DNA of 64,000 nucleotides, taken from positions 1 to 64,000 of the forward strand of contig CADAQF010000006.1 of the NCBI GenBank assembly GCA_902790015.1, given 5' to 3'. Origin of the DNA: an uncultured Eubacteriales bacterium (GTDB lineage Bacteria > Bacillota > Clostridia > Christensenellales > Aristaeellaceae). The notes beneath the pieces are model-generated. The model had not been told where the DNA came from and did not search any database. It saw nothing but the letters and a program-made list of their open reading frames with translations. Shown in pieces: positions 33,357 through 41,760 of this stretch (positions are counted from its first letter, which is position 1; each line of letters opens with the position of its first letter). Position numbers and translations under genes: made by a program.

Positions 33357-34859
33357 TCACTGTCCACCTCCCGCGATGGTCTTCATCACCTGCGCCTGGC
33401 TCAGGCCGTCCCCGCTCAGCTCGCCCACGATCTTCCGGTCGCGCATGACGATCAGCCGGGAGCAGACGCGCAGCATCTCCTCGATCTCGGAGGAAATAAA
33501 GGTGACGCTCATGTTTTCTGCGGCCAGCTTCAGCACCAGCCGCTGGATCTCCAGCTTCGTACCCACGTCGATGCCGCGGGTGGGCTCGTCCAGGATCAGG
33601 TAATCCGGATGGGTCAGCAGCCACCTGGCCAGTATCACCTTCTGCTGGTTGCCGCCCGAAAGCGCCCGGATGGGGGTATCCTGTGAAGCCGTTTTTATAT
33701 TCAGCGCCTGTATGTATTCGTCGGCAAACTGCTCCATCTGGGCCTTGCTCATGGGATGGAAAAAGCCCTTCATGACCTGAAGCGCCAGGATGATATTCTC
33801 CCTGACCGAAAGATCTGCGATGATGCCGTCGCGCTTTCGGTCCTCCGGCAGATAGCCGATGCCGTTTTTCATGGCGTGATGCGGCCTGTTGATCCTGACG
33901 GGCTTCCCCTTTACCGTGACCTTGCCGCCCGTCACCCGGTCCGCTCCGAAAATGGCCCGCACGCTTTCGCTGCGGCCGCTGCCCAAAAGCCCCGTAAAGC
34001 CGTTGACCTCACCCCGGGCGATGGAAAAATCAAAGGGACGCGCTTCCGAGCTGGAAAGCCCGCTGGCCTCGTATACCATCTCGTCATGAACGGCGGCCCT
34101 GTTTTCCGTCTTCGCCTCCAGGCCGCTCAGCTCCTTCAGATCCTTTCCCATCATGCGGGCCACCAGCTCCACCTGGGGCAGATCGCGCGTTTCATACTCG
34201 CCCACCAGCTCTCCGTTCCTGAGCACGGTGATGCGGTCGCTGACCTCGTACACCTGCTCAAGGAAGTGGGTGACAAAGATGATGCCCACGCCCCTGCTTT
34301 TCAGGTCCCGCATGAGGCCGAAAAGCATTTCCACTTCCTTCTCGTCCAGGGAAGAGGTGGGCTCGTCCAGGATCAGCACCTTGCACTGCATGTCCACGGC
34401 GCGCGCGATGGCCACCATCTGCTGCACGGCCAGCGAGCAGCGGGAAAGCTCCTGTTTGGCCCTTGCCGGGATCCCAAGGCTTTTCAGGATCTCGTCCGTA
34501 CGCTTTTCGTAGTCCTTCCAGCGGACCAGCGCGCCGCCCGTGCGGCCGATGAATATGTTTTCCGCCACCGTCAGGTTGGGGCACAGGGTGATCTCCTGGT
34601 ACACCGTGCTGATGCCGGCCTTTTGGGCGTCCTGCGGTGAATGGATATGGGCTTCCTGCCCCTCCACCCGGATGTGCCCGCCGTCCTTTTCATACACGCC
34701 CGTCAGCACCTTGATCAGGGTGGATTTGCCCGCGCCGTTTTCGCCCATCAGGGCGTGGATCTCTCCCCTGCGCAGCGTAAAATCCACATTGTTCAGCGCC
34801 CGCGTACCGGGAAACTGTTTGCAGATCCCCCGCATGGTCAATAACGCGTCGTTAAGCAT
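33357..34859 (-). CDS. Sugar ABC ATPase with two ATPase domains, YtfR/RbsA-like
   Basis: A 500-residue double ATPase. Domain 1 (about 5-240) has Walker [10 protein letters not shown], signature [12 protein letters not shown] in a degenerate form, and Walker [16 protein letters not shown]. Domain 2 (about 260-498) has a modified Walker A region [10 protein letters not shown], signature LSGGNQQKV and Walker [14 protein letters not shown]. The altered second Walker A is normal for RbsA-type proteins. AGGAG sits 9 bases upstream of the ATG. A perfect 14-bp hairpin separates it from the upstream binding-protein gene, probably lowering its expression relative to that protein. Confidence 0.9.
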   Translation of the reverse strand: MLNDALLTMRGICKQFPGTRALNNVDFTLRRGEIHALMGENGAGKSTLIKVLTGVYEKDGGHIRVEGQEAHIHSPQDAQKAGISTVYQEITLCPNLTVAENIFIGRTGGALVRWKDYEKRTDEILKSLGIPARAKQELSRCSLAVQQMVAIARAVDMQCKVLILDEPTSSLDEKEVEMLFGLMRDLKSRGVGIIFVTHFLEQVYEVSDRITVLRNGELVGEYETRDLPQVELVARMMGKDLKELSGLEAKTENRAAVHDEMVYEASGLSSSEARPFDFSIARGEVNGFTGLLGSGRSESVRAIFGADRVTGGKVTVKGKPVRINRPHHAMKNGIGYLPEDRKRDGIIADLSVRENIILALQVMKGFFHPMSKAQMEQFADEYIQALNIKTASQDTPIRALSGGNQQKVILARWLLTHPDYLILDEPTRGIDVGTKLEIQRLVLKLAAENMSVTFISSEIEEMLRVCSRLIVMRDRKIVGELSGDGLSQAQVMKTIAGGGQ

Positions 34860-34887
34860 TCGGAAAGACTCCTTTTTTTCTTAAAAA

Positions 34888-34926
34888 GCGCGGTATGAAC
34901 GCGCCTTGTGGTCGTTCATACCGCGC
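34888..34926 (-). terminator. Intra-operon hairpin (partial terminator or mRNA stabiliser)
   Basis: A perfect 14-bp stem GCGCGGTATGAACG / CGTTCATACCGCGC (34888-34901 with 34913-34926, 11-nt loop) lies between the binding-protein stop and the ATPase start. On the minus strand it is followed by TTTTTAAG, so it can act as a leaky terminator that makes binding protein exceed the membrane parts. Confidence 0.75.
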
Positions 34927-34943
34927 CGGGACGCACAAGCTTA

Positions 34944-35915
34944 TTACAGGCCGTAGGCGTCGATGTCTTCCTGGGTGATGGTGCGGGCGTCAAAGCCCTT
35001 TTCTTCGGAGATGATCTGGTTCAGTTCGTTCAGGCCTTCGATCTCGCCGCCGGCTTCCAGGATCTTGATCAGCTCGTCGATCTTGACGGCCTGGAAGGGA
35101 GAGCACTGACCGTCATAGTTCCATTCGCCGGCCAGCAGCTTTTCCAGCGCCCACTTGTTGCAGTCAAAGCCCATGACGATCACGTCGCCGTTCACGCCGT
35201 GGGTGATGCCGGCAGCGTCCAGCGCCGCCACGACGCCGTCAGCCATGCCGTCGTTCTCGGCGTAGACGATGTTGAAGTCTTCCTTGGCGTTGATGGCCGC
35301 TTCGGCGATCTTGCGGGCTTCGTTGGCGTCCCAGTTGTCGCCGCCGGTGCCTTCGCGCACCATGGTCCATTTTTCATCCGCGGCGCACTTTTCGGTCAGC
35401 GGGTCGCTGCGGCCGATCTGGGCGGCGGAGCCCAGCTGGCCCTGAATGTGCAGGATCTTGTATTCGTCCAGGCCCAGGCTCTCAAGCCACGCCACGGCGG
35501 TCTCGCCTTCCTTGCGCATGTCGGAAACCACGGCGGCGGTATAGAGGCTGGGATCGCACTCGATCATACGGTCGAACAGGAACACCTTGATGCCGGCGTC
35601 CTTGGCTTCCTGCAGCACTTCGTCCCAGCCGGTGGTCTCAGCGGCGGAAACCAGGATGTAGTCCACTTCGTTGTTGACGAAGGTGCGGAAGGCTTCCAGC
35701 TGCTTGTCAGCGGTGGGAGCGGTGATGAAGGTGGCGTCATAGCCGTTTTCCGCGGTGAAGGTCTCCTGCAGGTTCTTTACATTGGCCTGCCGGTAGCCGG
35801 ACTCGGAGGGGTCCAGATTGATGATGCCTACCTTGATCGGATCATCCGCGTGAACCAGGGCGGTGCAGGAAAGCACCATCGTGAGCATCAGCAGCAGCGC
35901 AACCAGTTTTTTCAT
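34944..35915 (-). CDS. Sugar ABC substrate-binding protein, YtfQ-like
   Basis: A 323-residue periplasmic-type binding protein (type 1 fold) for the importer. The signal peptide MKKLVALLLMLTMVLSC-TALVHA ends near ADD; VLSC could be a poor lipobox, so secretion with lipid anchoring is not excluded. The mature start DPIKVGIINLDPSESGYRQ, the hinge VDYILVSAAETTGWDEVLQEA and IQGQLGSAAQIGRSD align in pattern with YtfQ (GFSQVG..., TGWEPVLKEA, LQGTVGASVAIDR). AGGAGG precedes the ATG at 35915. It is first in the operon behind an activator-type promoter and is followed by the attenuating hairpin. Confidence 0.88.
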   Translation of the reverse strand: MKKLVALLLMLTMVLSCTALVHADDPIKVGIINLDPSESGYRQANVKNLQETFTAENGYDATFITAPTADKQLEAFRTFVNNEVDYILVSAAETTGWDEVLQEAKDAGIKVFLFDRMIECDPSLYTAAVVSDMRKEGETAVAWLESLGLDEYKILHIQGQLGSAAQIGRSDPLTEKCAADEKWTMVREGTGGDNWDANEARKIAEAAINAKEDFNIVYAENDGMADGVVAALDAAGITHGVNGDVIVMGFDCNKWALEKLLAGEWNYDGQCSPFQAVKIDELIKILEAGGEIEGLNELNQIISEEKGFDARTITQEDIDAYGL

Positions 35916-35966
35916 AGCTACAACCTCCTGTTTTTTTGTCGCTCTTCTTCGAGCTTTCTTGCGTCC

Positions 35967-36030
35967 AGTATACACCGTTTGCTCCCCGCGGGCATTCACT
36001 TTTTTTCGATGGCCGCTTCAACTTTTTTCG
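35967..36030 (-). promoter_or_regulatory. Activator-dependent promoter of the sugar importer with tandem sites
   Basis: Minus-strand TATACT (35972-35967) is the likely -10, but the position 17 bases upstream has no -35 element. In its place two near-identical 14-mers occur in direct orientation: plus-strand TTCACTTTTTTTCG (35995-36008) and TTCAACTTTTTTCG (36017-36030), offset by 22 bases, about two helical turns. This fits a dimeric AraC-family activator such as the YesN-like regulator encoded at 38.6-40.2 kb. Confidence 0.55.
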
Positions 36031-36127
36031 TTCTTCCGCCCGGAAAGGCTTCCGATGATGTTTTTTTTTGAAAACTGACACTTTCTTTTGAAATAGCGCG
36101 CCCGCCCTGTCACGGCGGGCCAAAGTA

Positions 36128-36136
36128 TGCTATACT
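36128..36136 (+). promoter_or_regulatory. Extended -10 promoter of the sensor kinase operon
   Basis: TGCTATACT (36128-36136) is an extended -10. A GC-rich inverted repeat GCCCGCC-CTGTCAC-GGCGGGC (36100-36120) lies over the -35 region and could be an operator. GGAGG is 8 bases before the kinase ATG. Confidence 0.55.
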
Positions 36137-36167
36137 TCTCTTATCCGATCTATTCCGGAGGAACAGC

Positions 36168-37628
36168 ATGGCCAGGCTTCATCCTTCTTCCAGAAGAACC
36201 ATCCGCCAGTATATCCACAGGCTGCTTTTGCCCATGTTCGCCGCCATGGCGGTGGTCATCGTGGTGCTGACGGTCGTTTTGCTGTCTGTGAACCGGCGCT
36301 ATGCCAGCGTGCTGGCCTGCGCCAATACCGCGGCGGATTTCAACAAGGAATTCAAAAGCACCATTGACCTTGAAATGTATAACCATGTAATCCAGCCCCG
36401 CACCGAGCACTCTGAGGAAAACCTGCCCACCAGGGAACTGGACAACGCTGAACTGGTGCTCAGAAGGCTGGCGGACGAAACCACCCTCAGCGACAACCGC
36501 TGGCGGGTGCAGAGCATGCTGGATATGTGCCGCAACCTGCGGATGTATATGCTTGAAATTGCCCGGACGGAAAGCTACGACCTGAGGATGGAGCTGCTGG
36601 ACCGGAACATCCGGGGTGAAACGGGACTTACGAGGCTGATCGAAAACTACATGCACGATTTTCTGGGGGACGAGGTGCGCGAGCTGGCCCGGCTCAGGGG
36701 CGAGATCAGCCGCCAGACCACCGCGATCATTGCTATTTCCGCGCTGGCGCTGATCCTGCTGTGCGCGATCCTGTTCGGGTATTCCGTGCGGGTCAGCCGC
36801 AGCATCACCCGCCCCATCCGCGACCTTTCCCTGAAGGCCGAACGTTTCGGGGCCGATCACTTCACCGGCCTGCCCGTGGATACGAAGATCACCGAGTTCC
36901 GCACCCTGGACGCCACGTTTGATAAAATGGCCGGGCGCATCGATTCCCTGATGGAAAAGCAGCGTCAGGATCAGCAGTCCCTCCACCGCGCGGAGCTGGA
37001 GCTTCTGCAGGCGCAGATCAACCCCCATTTCCTTTATAATACCCTGGATTCCATCGCGATCCTGGCCGAATCCGGGCGCAGCGACGACGTGGTGAATATG
37101 GTGACCAGCCTGTCCTCCTTTTTCCGCAGCTCCCTGAACAACGGAGAGGACATCATATCCCTGCGCTCGGAGCTCGTACAGGCCAAGTCCTACCTGGAGA
37201 TCCAGCAGATCCGCTACAGCGACATACTGACCTACCGCCTGTCCGTTCCGGAAGATATCCAGGACTGCAGGGTGCCCAAGCTGATCCTGCAGCCCCTCAT
37301 TGAAAACGCCCTGTATCACGGCATCAAAAACCGCCGCGGCCGCGGCCTGATCGAAATCACCGGGGAAAAACGGGACGGCGGCATCGTGCTGACCGTCCGG
37401 GACAACGGCGCAGGCATGACGGCCGAAAAGCTTTCGCAGCTGCAGGCCGGCATATATGAAGAGCACCACAGCGGCCTGGGGCTCAAAAACGTCCACCAGC
37501 GCATACGCCTGTATTGCGGCGAGCCCTACGGCCTGTCGTTTGAAAGCGAAGCGGGGAAAGGCACCGCCGTCACACTGTTCATGCCGCTGGACGGGGTCCC
37601 GTCCGGCCCGAAGGAGGAAACCAAATGA
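36168..37628 (+). CDS. YesM/LytS-type sensor histidine kinase
   Basis: A 486-residue membrane kinase of the His_kinase family. Transmembrane helix 1 (about 20-43), an extracytoplasmic region of about 145 residues, helix 2 (about 186-207) and a HAMP domain (about 205-260, VSRSITRPIRDLS) precede the phospho-acceptor motif LQAQINPHFLYNTLDSI and the HATPase domain (NALYHGIKNRRGRG, DNGAGM, GLGLKNV). Its stop overlaps the following lipoprotein gene by 4 bases. A sensor kinase next to a sugar-binding lipoprotein recalls XylFII-LytS/YesN systems of Clostridia, where the binding protein presents sugar to the kinase. The ligand is inferred to be the sugar of the neighbouring importer. Confidence 0.9.
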   Translation: MARLHPSSRRTIRQYIHRLLLPMFAAMAVVIVVLTVVLLSVNRRYASVLACANTAADFNKEFKSTIDLEMYNHVIQPRTEHSEENLPTRELDNAELVLRRLADETTLSDNRWRVQSMLDMCRNLRMYMLEIARTESYDLRMELLDRNIRGETGLTRLIENYMHDFLGDEVRELARLRGEISRQTTAIIAISALALILLCAILFGYSVRVSRSITRPIRDLSLKAERFGADHFTGLPVDTKITEFRTLDATFDKMAGRIDSLMEKQRQDQQSLHRAELELLQAQINPHFLYNTLDSIAILAESGRSDDVVNMVTSLSSFFRSSLNNGEDIISLRSELVQAKSYLEIQQIRYSDILTYRLSVPEDIQDCRVPKLILQPLIENALYHGIKNRRGRGLIEITGEKRDGGIVLTVRDNGAGMTAEKLSQLQAGIYEEHHSGLGLKNVHQRIRLYCGEPYGLSFESEAGKGTAVTLFMPLDGVPSGPKEETK

Positions 37629-38599
37629 AAAGAGCCATGCTCCTGATCCTGCTTATGCTGTGCGTGTGCCTGTGCGGCTGCCGCGGCCCCGACGCGCCCT
37701 CTTCCCCGGCAGATGAAAAAAAGCGGATCGTCGTGGGCTTTTCGCAGGTGGGAGCGGAGAGCGACTGGCGCGCCGCCAATACGCTTAGCATGCAGCGCGC
37801 CCTCTGCGCTGAAAACGGCTACCGCCTGATACTGGACGATGCCCAGCAAAAGCAGGAAAAGCAGATCACCGCCCTGCGGAATTTCGTCAACCAGGGCGTC
37901 GATTACATCGTGCTGGCCCCCACCACCGAGCAGGGCTGGGAAACGGTGCTGCAGGAGGTCAAAGCCGCCGGGATCCCCGTGATCATCGTGGACAGGATGA
38001 TCGAGGTTTCCGACACCAGCCTGTTCACCTGCTGGATCGGCAGCGATTTTCGCCGGGAAGGGGATACCGCCGCCGCGTGGCTGGACCGGCAGTTCGGTTC
38101 CCGGCCGCTCAGCATCGTGCATCTGCAGGGCAATATCGGCTCTTCCGCCCAGATCGGCCGCACCGAAGGGCTGAACGCGGCGCTTGAAAGCCATCCCGCC
38201 TGGCAGGTGGTATTCAGGGAGGCGGGGGATTTCATACAGGCCAAAGGCCAGGAGCTGGTGGAGGAAGTGCTGAAAAAAGGCATCGCCTTCGACGTCATCT
38301 ATGCTGAAAACGACAATATGGCCTACGGCGCGGCAGAGGCGCTAAAAAAAGCGGGGCTGGCGCCCGGAAAGGATGTGACCATCGTTTCCTTTGACGCCAG
38401 CAGCACCGCTTTGCATATGATCCTGGAGGGTGAGATCAGCTACGACGTGGAGTGCAACCCGCTTCACGGCCCCCGGGTCAGGGCGATCATTGAACAGCTG
38501 GAAAAGGGCGAAACGCCGCCCAAATATACTTTTGTGGAGGAAACCGCCTTTGAACGCTCCGGCCTCAAGGAGGAAACCATCCGCGTCAGGGGCTACTGA
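37625..38599 (+). CDS. Sugar-binding lipoprotein, YtfQ-like, probable sensor subunit
   Basis: A 324-residue lipoprotein; the lipobox is CLCGC with Cys at about residue 19. The mature protein closely follows the YtfQ pattern: IVVGFSQVGAESDWRAANT, DAQQKQEKQITALRNFV, GVDYIVLAPTTEQGWETVLQE, VDRMIEVSD, LQGNIGSSAQIGRTEGL. It is more YtfQ-like at its start than the binding protein of the transport operon. Translation is coupled to the sensor kinase, and no permease follows, so it likely serves as the ligand-binding part of the sensor. The stop codon directly abuts that of the convergent regulator gene with no terminator between. Confidence 0.87.
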   Translation: MKRAMLLILLMLCVCLCGCRGPDAPSSPADEKKRIVVGFSQVGAESDWRAANTLSMQRALCAENGYRLILDDAQQKQEKQITALRNFVNQGVDYIVLAPTTEQGWETVLQEVKAAGIPVIIVDRMIEVSDTSLFTCWIGSDFRREGDTAAAWLDRQFGSRPLSIVHLQGNIGSSAQIGRTEGLNAALESHPAWQVVFREAGDFIQAKGQELVEEVLKKGIAFDVIYAENDNMAYGAAEALKKAGLAPGKDVTIVSFDASSTALHMILEGEISYDVECNPLHGPRVRAIIEQLEKGETPPKYTFVEETAFERSGLKEETIRVRGY

Positions 38600-40183
38600 T
38601 CAGGGTTTCTGATGCGCGGCGCGGTATTCCTTGGGAGTGATCCCCTCCTGCTTGCGAAAAACATGGCTGAAGTAATTGGGTTCGTTGTAGCCCACATCCA
38701 TCGCGATGTCTGAAAGCCTCTTGTCCGTATGGGCTAGGAGGTCTTTTGCTTTTTCGATGCGCAGCTGCGTCAGATGGGCGATAAAGGGATGGCCCATCGT
38801 CTGTGAAAACACGGTGCTGAAATGAGCGGGGCTCAGCCCCACGTAGCGGGCGGCCCCGATCAGGGAAATATTGGGGTCGCAGCAGTTTTCACGCAAATAC
38901 TGTTCCGCCCTGCGGATCAGGGGAGCGGCCGCGCTGTCCTGCCGGCGGCCTTCCTGCGCGCTGAGCGCCCGGCTCAGGACCTGTATCATCCCGTTCCGGA
39001 AGGCTTCCACGTCAGCGCTCGCCTCAAACAGGTCCACCGGGGCGGCGCCGTCCGCTTTACGCTCTTCCCATAAGTCCTGCGCCCCGCGGCCGGACACGCT
39101 CACGGCCCACTTCATGGCCTCCACCAGCGCGTAATGTCGCGTAAGGGCGCTGTGGTATTTTTCTCCCTCCGGGGACGAAAGCAGGCCGTCCACCAGTCCT
39201 GGCACCTCTTCCTCCCCCGCGCAGGCCAGCTTCTGCAGAAAATCGTCTCCCAGGGGCCCGGTGAACTGCACAAGCTCCGCGGCGACGCGGGCGGCGTCCG
39301 CCATATTGATCACCTGGCCTGCCGAAATGCCGCTGACCTGCTGGAGCAGGCGGGCCGCTTCCCTGTAGGCCGCGCTGACCTCGCCCAGCCGCTGCACGGG
39401 CCTGCCCACCACTGTGGTGATCACCGGGCAGACCTCCCTGAACTCATGGCGCAGGATCTGTATCAGCTGATACGTCCGGTCGCTGACAGCTTCGTCATCC
39501 TGGCCGGATACCAGCAGGGAAAACTGGTTTTCCGAATGAAAGCAGTAGAGCGTCCTGGGCGTCCCTTCCGTCACCCGGCGCATCACGTTCTGCACCAGGG
39601 CATGGTCGAGATCCTGCGTATCCAGATAATGCACGGACACCAAAAAGCGGGGCTTAACGATATCAAGCCCCAGCTGCCTGGCGTTTTCCAGCAGGCTTTC
39701 CGTGTTTTCTCCCCCGTAGAGCAGCTGCTGGGTGAACTGGCGGCGCAGCGCGTCCTGCCACTGGACTTCCTGATGGCCCGACAGGCGGACCTCCTCCTTG
39801 CTCTTTTCCAGCTGCGCCGCCATTTTTTCGATGGCCGCCGTCAGCTCCGCCGGGCGCACCGGCTTAAGCAGGTATTCGTCCACCCCCAGTGAGATGGCCT
39901 TCTGCGCCAGATCAAAATCCCCGTAGCCGCTGATGATGACGATCTTGAGCCAGGGCATCCTTTCCCGGACGTTCCTGATCAGCCCGAAGCCGTCCAGAAA
40001 CGGCATGCGGATATCCGTCAGCAGTATGTCCGGCATCAGGTCCTGCATCATGGAAAGGGCGATCTCGCCGTCCGCCGCCTCCCCGCACAGGGCATACGGC
40101 CCCTTCATGGTTTCAATGGTACGGCGGATGCTCTGGCGGATCAGCAGCTCATCCTCCGCCACAAAAATCTGGTACATGGGCAT
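38600..40183 (-). CDS. YesN-like response regulator with AraC output domain
   Basis: A 527-residue regulator. The receiver domain (1-125) has EDE in FVAEDELLIRQS, the phospho-acceptor Asp in DILLTDIRMPFLDG and Lys in LLKPVRPAEL. A central region of about 290 residues is not recognised. The C-terminal AraC helix-turn-helix pair (about 425-525) includes AARYVGLSPAHFSTVFSQ and the signature DVGYNEPNYFSHVFRKQEGITPKEYR. It is the natural partner of the YesM-like kinase, encoded convergently, and is the best candidate to bind the tandem repeats before the importer. Start may be 40183 or 40177; AAGGA fits 40177 better. Only 19 bases separate it from the upstream secreted-protein gene. Confidence 0.9.
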   Translation of the reverse strand: MPMYQIFVAEDELLIRQSIRRTIETMKGPYALCGEAADGEIALSMMQDLMPDILLTDIRMPFLDGFGLIRNVRERMPWLKIVIISGYGDFDLAQKAISLGVDEYLLKPVRPAELTAAIEKMAAQLEKSKEEVRLSGHQEVQWQDALRRQFTQQLLYGGENTESLLENARQLGLDIVKPRFLVSVHYLDTQDLDHALVQNVMRRVTEGTPRTLYCFHSENQFSLLVSGQDDEAVSDRTYQLIQILRHEFREVCPVITTVVGRPVQRLGEVSAAYREAARLLQQVSGISAGQVINMADAARVAAELVQFTGPLGDDFLQKLACAGEEEVPGLVDGLLSSPEGEKYHSALTRHYALVEAMKWAVSVSGRGAQDLWEERKADGAAPVDLFEASADVEAFRNGMIQVLSRALSAQEGRRQDSAAAPLIRRAEQYLRENCCDPNISLIGAARYVGLSPAHFSTVFSQTMGHPFIAHLTQLRIEKAKDLLAHTDKRLSDIAMDVGYNEPNYFSHVFRKQEGITPKEYRAAHQKP

Positions 40184-40202
40184 TCCGTCCTTTTTTCACG
40201 CC

Positions 40203-41744
40203 TCAGTCGATCGGCTCGAACAGCAGAAGCTCCAGCCGCGGCGACTCGGTGGTGGCGCCGCCTTCCTGGATCTCGATGTATTTGTTTTCGCTCAGGGTGC
40301 CGTACAGGCGGACATGGGTACCTTCGGTCAGCTGCGGGTCGCTCCGGCAGATGACGAACACGAAATCCCTGTATTCCTTTCCGGAACGGTTGATGGCCAG
40401 CTTGACCACCCATTCGGTGTTGGACTGATTGACGGACATCACCCAGCCGCTCATTTTAAGGGTCTTTCCGGCGTAGCGCGCGATACTGTTTTTAAGGGTG
40501 CTGAATTTGACGCCCTCCGCCGAGTTCTTGATCCTTTCCATCCGTTCGGCCTCGGTGAAGGTGCGGGTGGCGGTGAAAGAGAGCGAGCGGGGCGTCATGC
40601 CCGGCTTGGAAACCGTCAGCAGGATCTGATAGACGCCCTCCTGCTTGGTGCTGACTTCAAAGTTGAAGGATTTGCCGGTCTTGGTCTTTTTGACGGTCAC
40701 CGGGCCGGTCACGTCCAGCTGGGTGGTGGCGCCCGCGGAGGTGGTGCCCTTGATCACCAGGGTGTTGCCGGTAAGCGTGGTGGGGATGGCGGTATTAAGG
40801 TTGATGGGGATATAATCCCGCTGGTACATGATGGAGGCGGTCTTCTGCGCCGTGCGGCCGTCTTCCGTCAGCGCCACGACCGTCAGCGTGAAGGTGCCCT
40901 GCTGGGGGAACTGGAGCTTCAGCGTGTACTTGCCCGATTTGTTGGCCGTGGCGGTAAAGGAGGCGGTCTTGCTGTCCGTCATGCTGATCAGGGTGGCGGT
41001 GATGGCCGCGTTGGCCTCCGTTTTGCCGGTCACGGTCAGGGTATCGCTGGTCACCTCCCGGGGCGGGTCCTCCGTGAAGGTCAGCCGGCAGGCGCCCTCC
41101 GGCGCGTTCAGTATTTCGGTGAAAATAAAGCGGTTCAGCACCTTGTCCAGGAATTTGGCGTCCCCGTCCTTAGCCGTGCGGCCGGTGACCTGCAGGTCAA
41201 AGGTGATGGTAAAGCCGTTTCTCACCGAGCGGCGCTGGTAGCCCCGCATGATCGTGCTGCCCTCCTGGGTCAGGGTGTACTTGAGCTGCAGGAAGCGGCC
41301 CAGATTGCCCCCGTAGTTTTTCCAGGTGGCGCTCTCGTAATGATAGCCCGCGATGCCGTAAAAAACGTCGCCCGAATGGTTCAGCCGGTAGGAACGGCGG
41401 GTCTCCTCATCCACGATGTTGACGTCGTAGATCTCCTCGGCGTTCACGTCCTGCAGGGCGGAAACCACCAGCACGCGGCTGTTTTCCGGGTCATACGCCT
41501 TGAGCAGCACGCCGTCTTCCTCAAACAGGGCTTTGGTCTCCTCCACGGTCGTACCCTGCTGGGTCAGAAATTCCTCGTTCGTCTCCAGCGTCTCAGGCGT
41601 AAGCACCCGGGCAAACCAGTCGTTGTCCAGCGTGAGCCTTCCGTGGACCAGGGCCATGTCGTACGGCGTTTCCGCGGCCAGGGCCGAAGGGATGAGCAGA
41701 AGCAACAGACCGGCGCACACGCACAGGCAAAGCACTCGTTTCAT
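40203..41744 (-). CDS. Secreted protein with Ig-like domains and OB-fold-like C-terminus
   Basis: A 513-residue exported protein; signal peptide MKRVLCLCVCAGLLLLLIPS ends near ALAAE. Residues about 25-215 are unrecognised. Two or three bacterial Ig-like beta domains follow (about 218-390), with repeated phrases such as TSDTLTVTGKTEANAAITA and TGNTLVIKGTTSAGATTQL. Residues about 425-500 (GKTLKMSGWVMSVNQS..., EGTHVRLYGTLSENKYIEI) look like an OB-fold of the tRNA_anti-like type found in extracellular proteins. It starts 16 bases after rodA and so may be expressed with the cell-shape genes; a role at the wall is possible but unproven. Confidence 0.72.
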   Translation of the reverse strand: MKRVLCLCVCAGLLLLLIPSALAAETPYDMALVHGRLTLDNDWFARVLTPETLETNEEFLTQQGTTVEETKALFEEDGVLLKAYDPENSRVLVVSALQDVNAEEIYDVNIVDEETRRSYRLNHSGDVFYGIAGYHYESATWKNYGGNLGRFLQLKYTLTQEGSTIMRGYQRRSVRNGFTITFDLQVTGRTAKDGDAKFLDKVLNRFIFTEILNAPEGACRLTFTEDPPREVTSDTLTVTGKTEANAAITATLISMTDSKTASFTATANKSGKYTLKLQFPQQGTFTLTVVALTEDGRTAQKTASIMYQRDYIPINLNTAIPTTLTGNTLVIKGTTSAGATTQLDVTGPVTVKKTKTGKSFNFEVSTKQEGVYQILLTVSKPGMTPRSLSFTATRTFTEAERMERIKNSAEGVKFSTLKNSIARYAGKTLKMSGWVMSVNQSNTEWVVKLAINRSGKEYRDFVFVICRSDPQLTEGTHVRLYGTLSENKYIEIQEGGATTESPRLELLLFEPID

Positions 41745-41760
41745 TGAAAAGACCTCCGAT

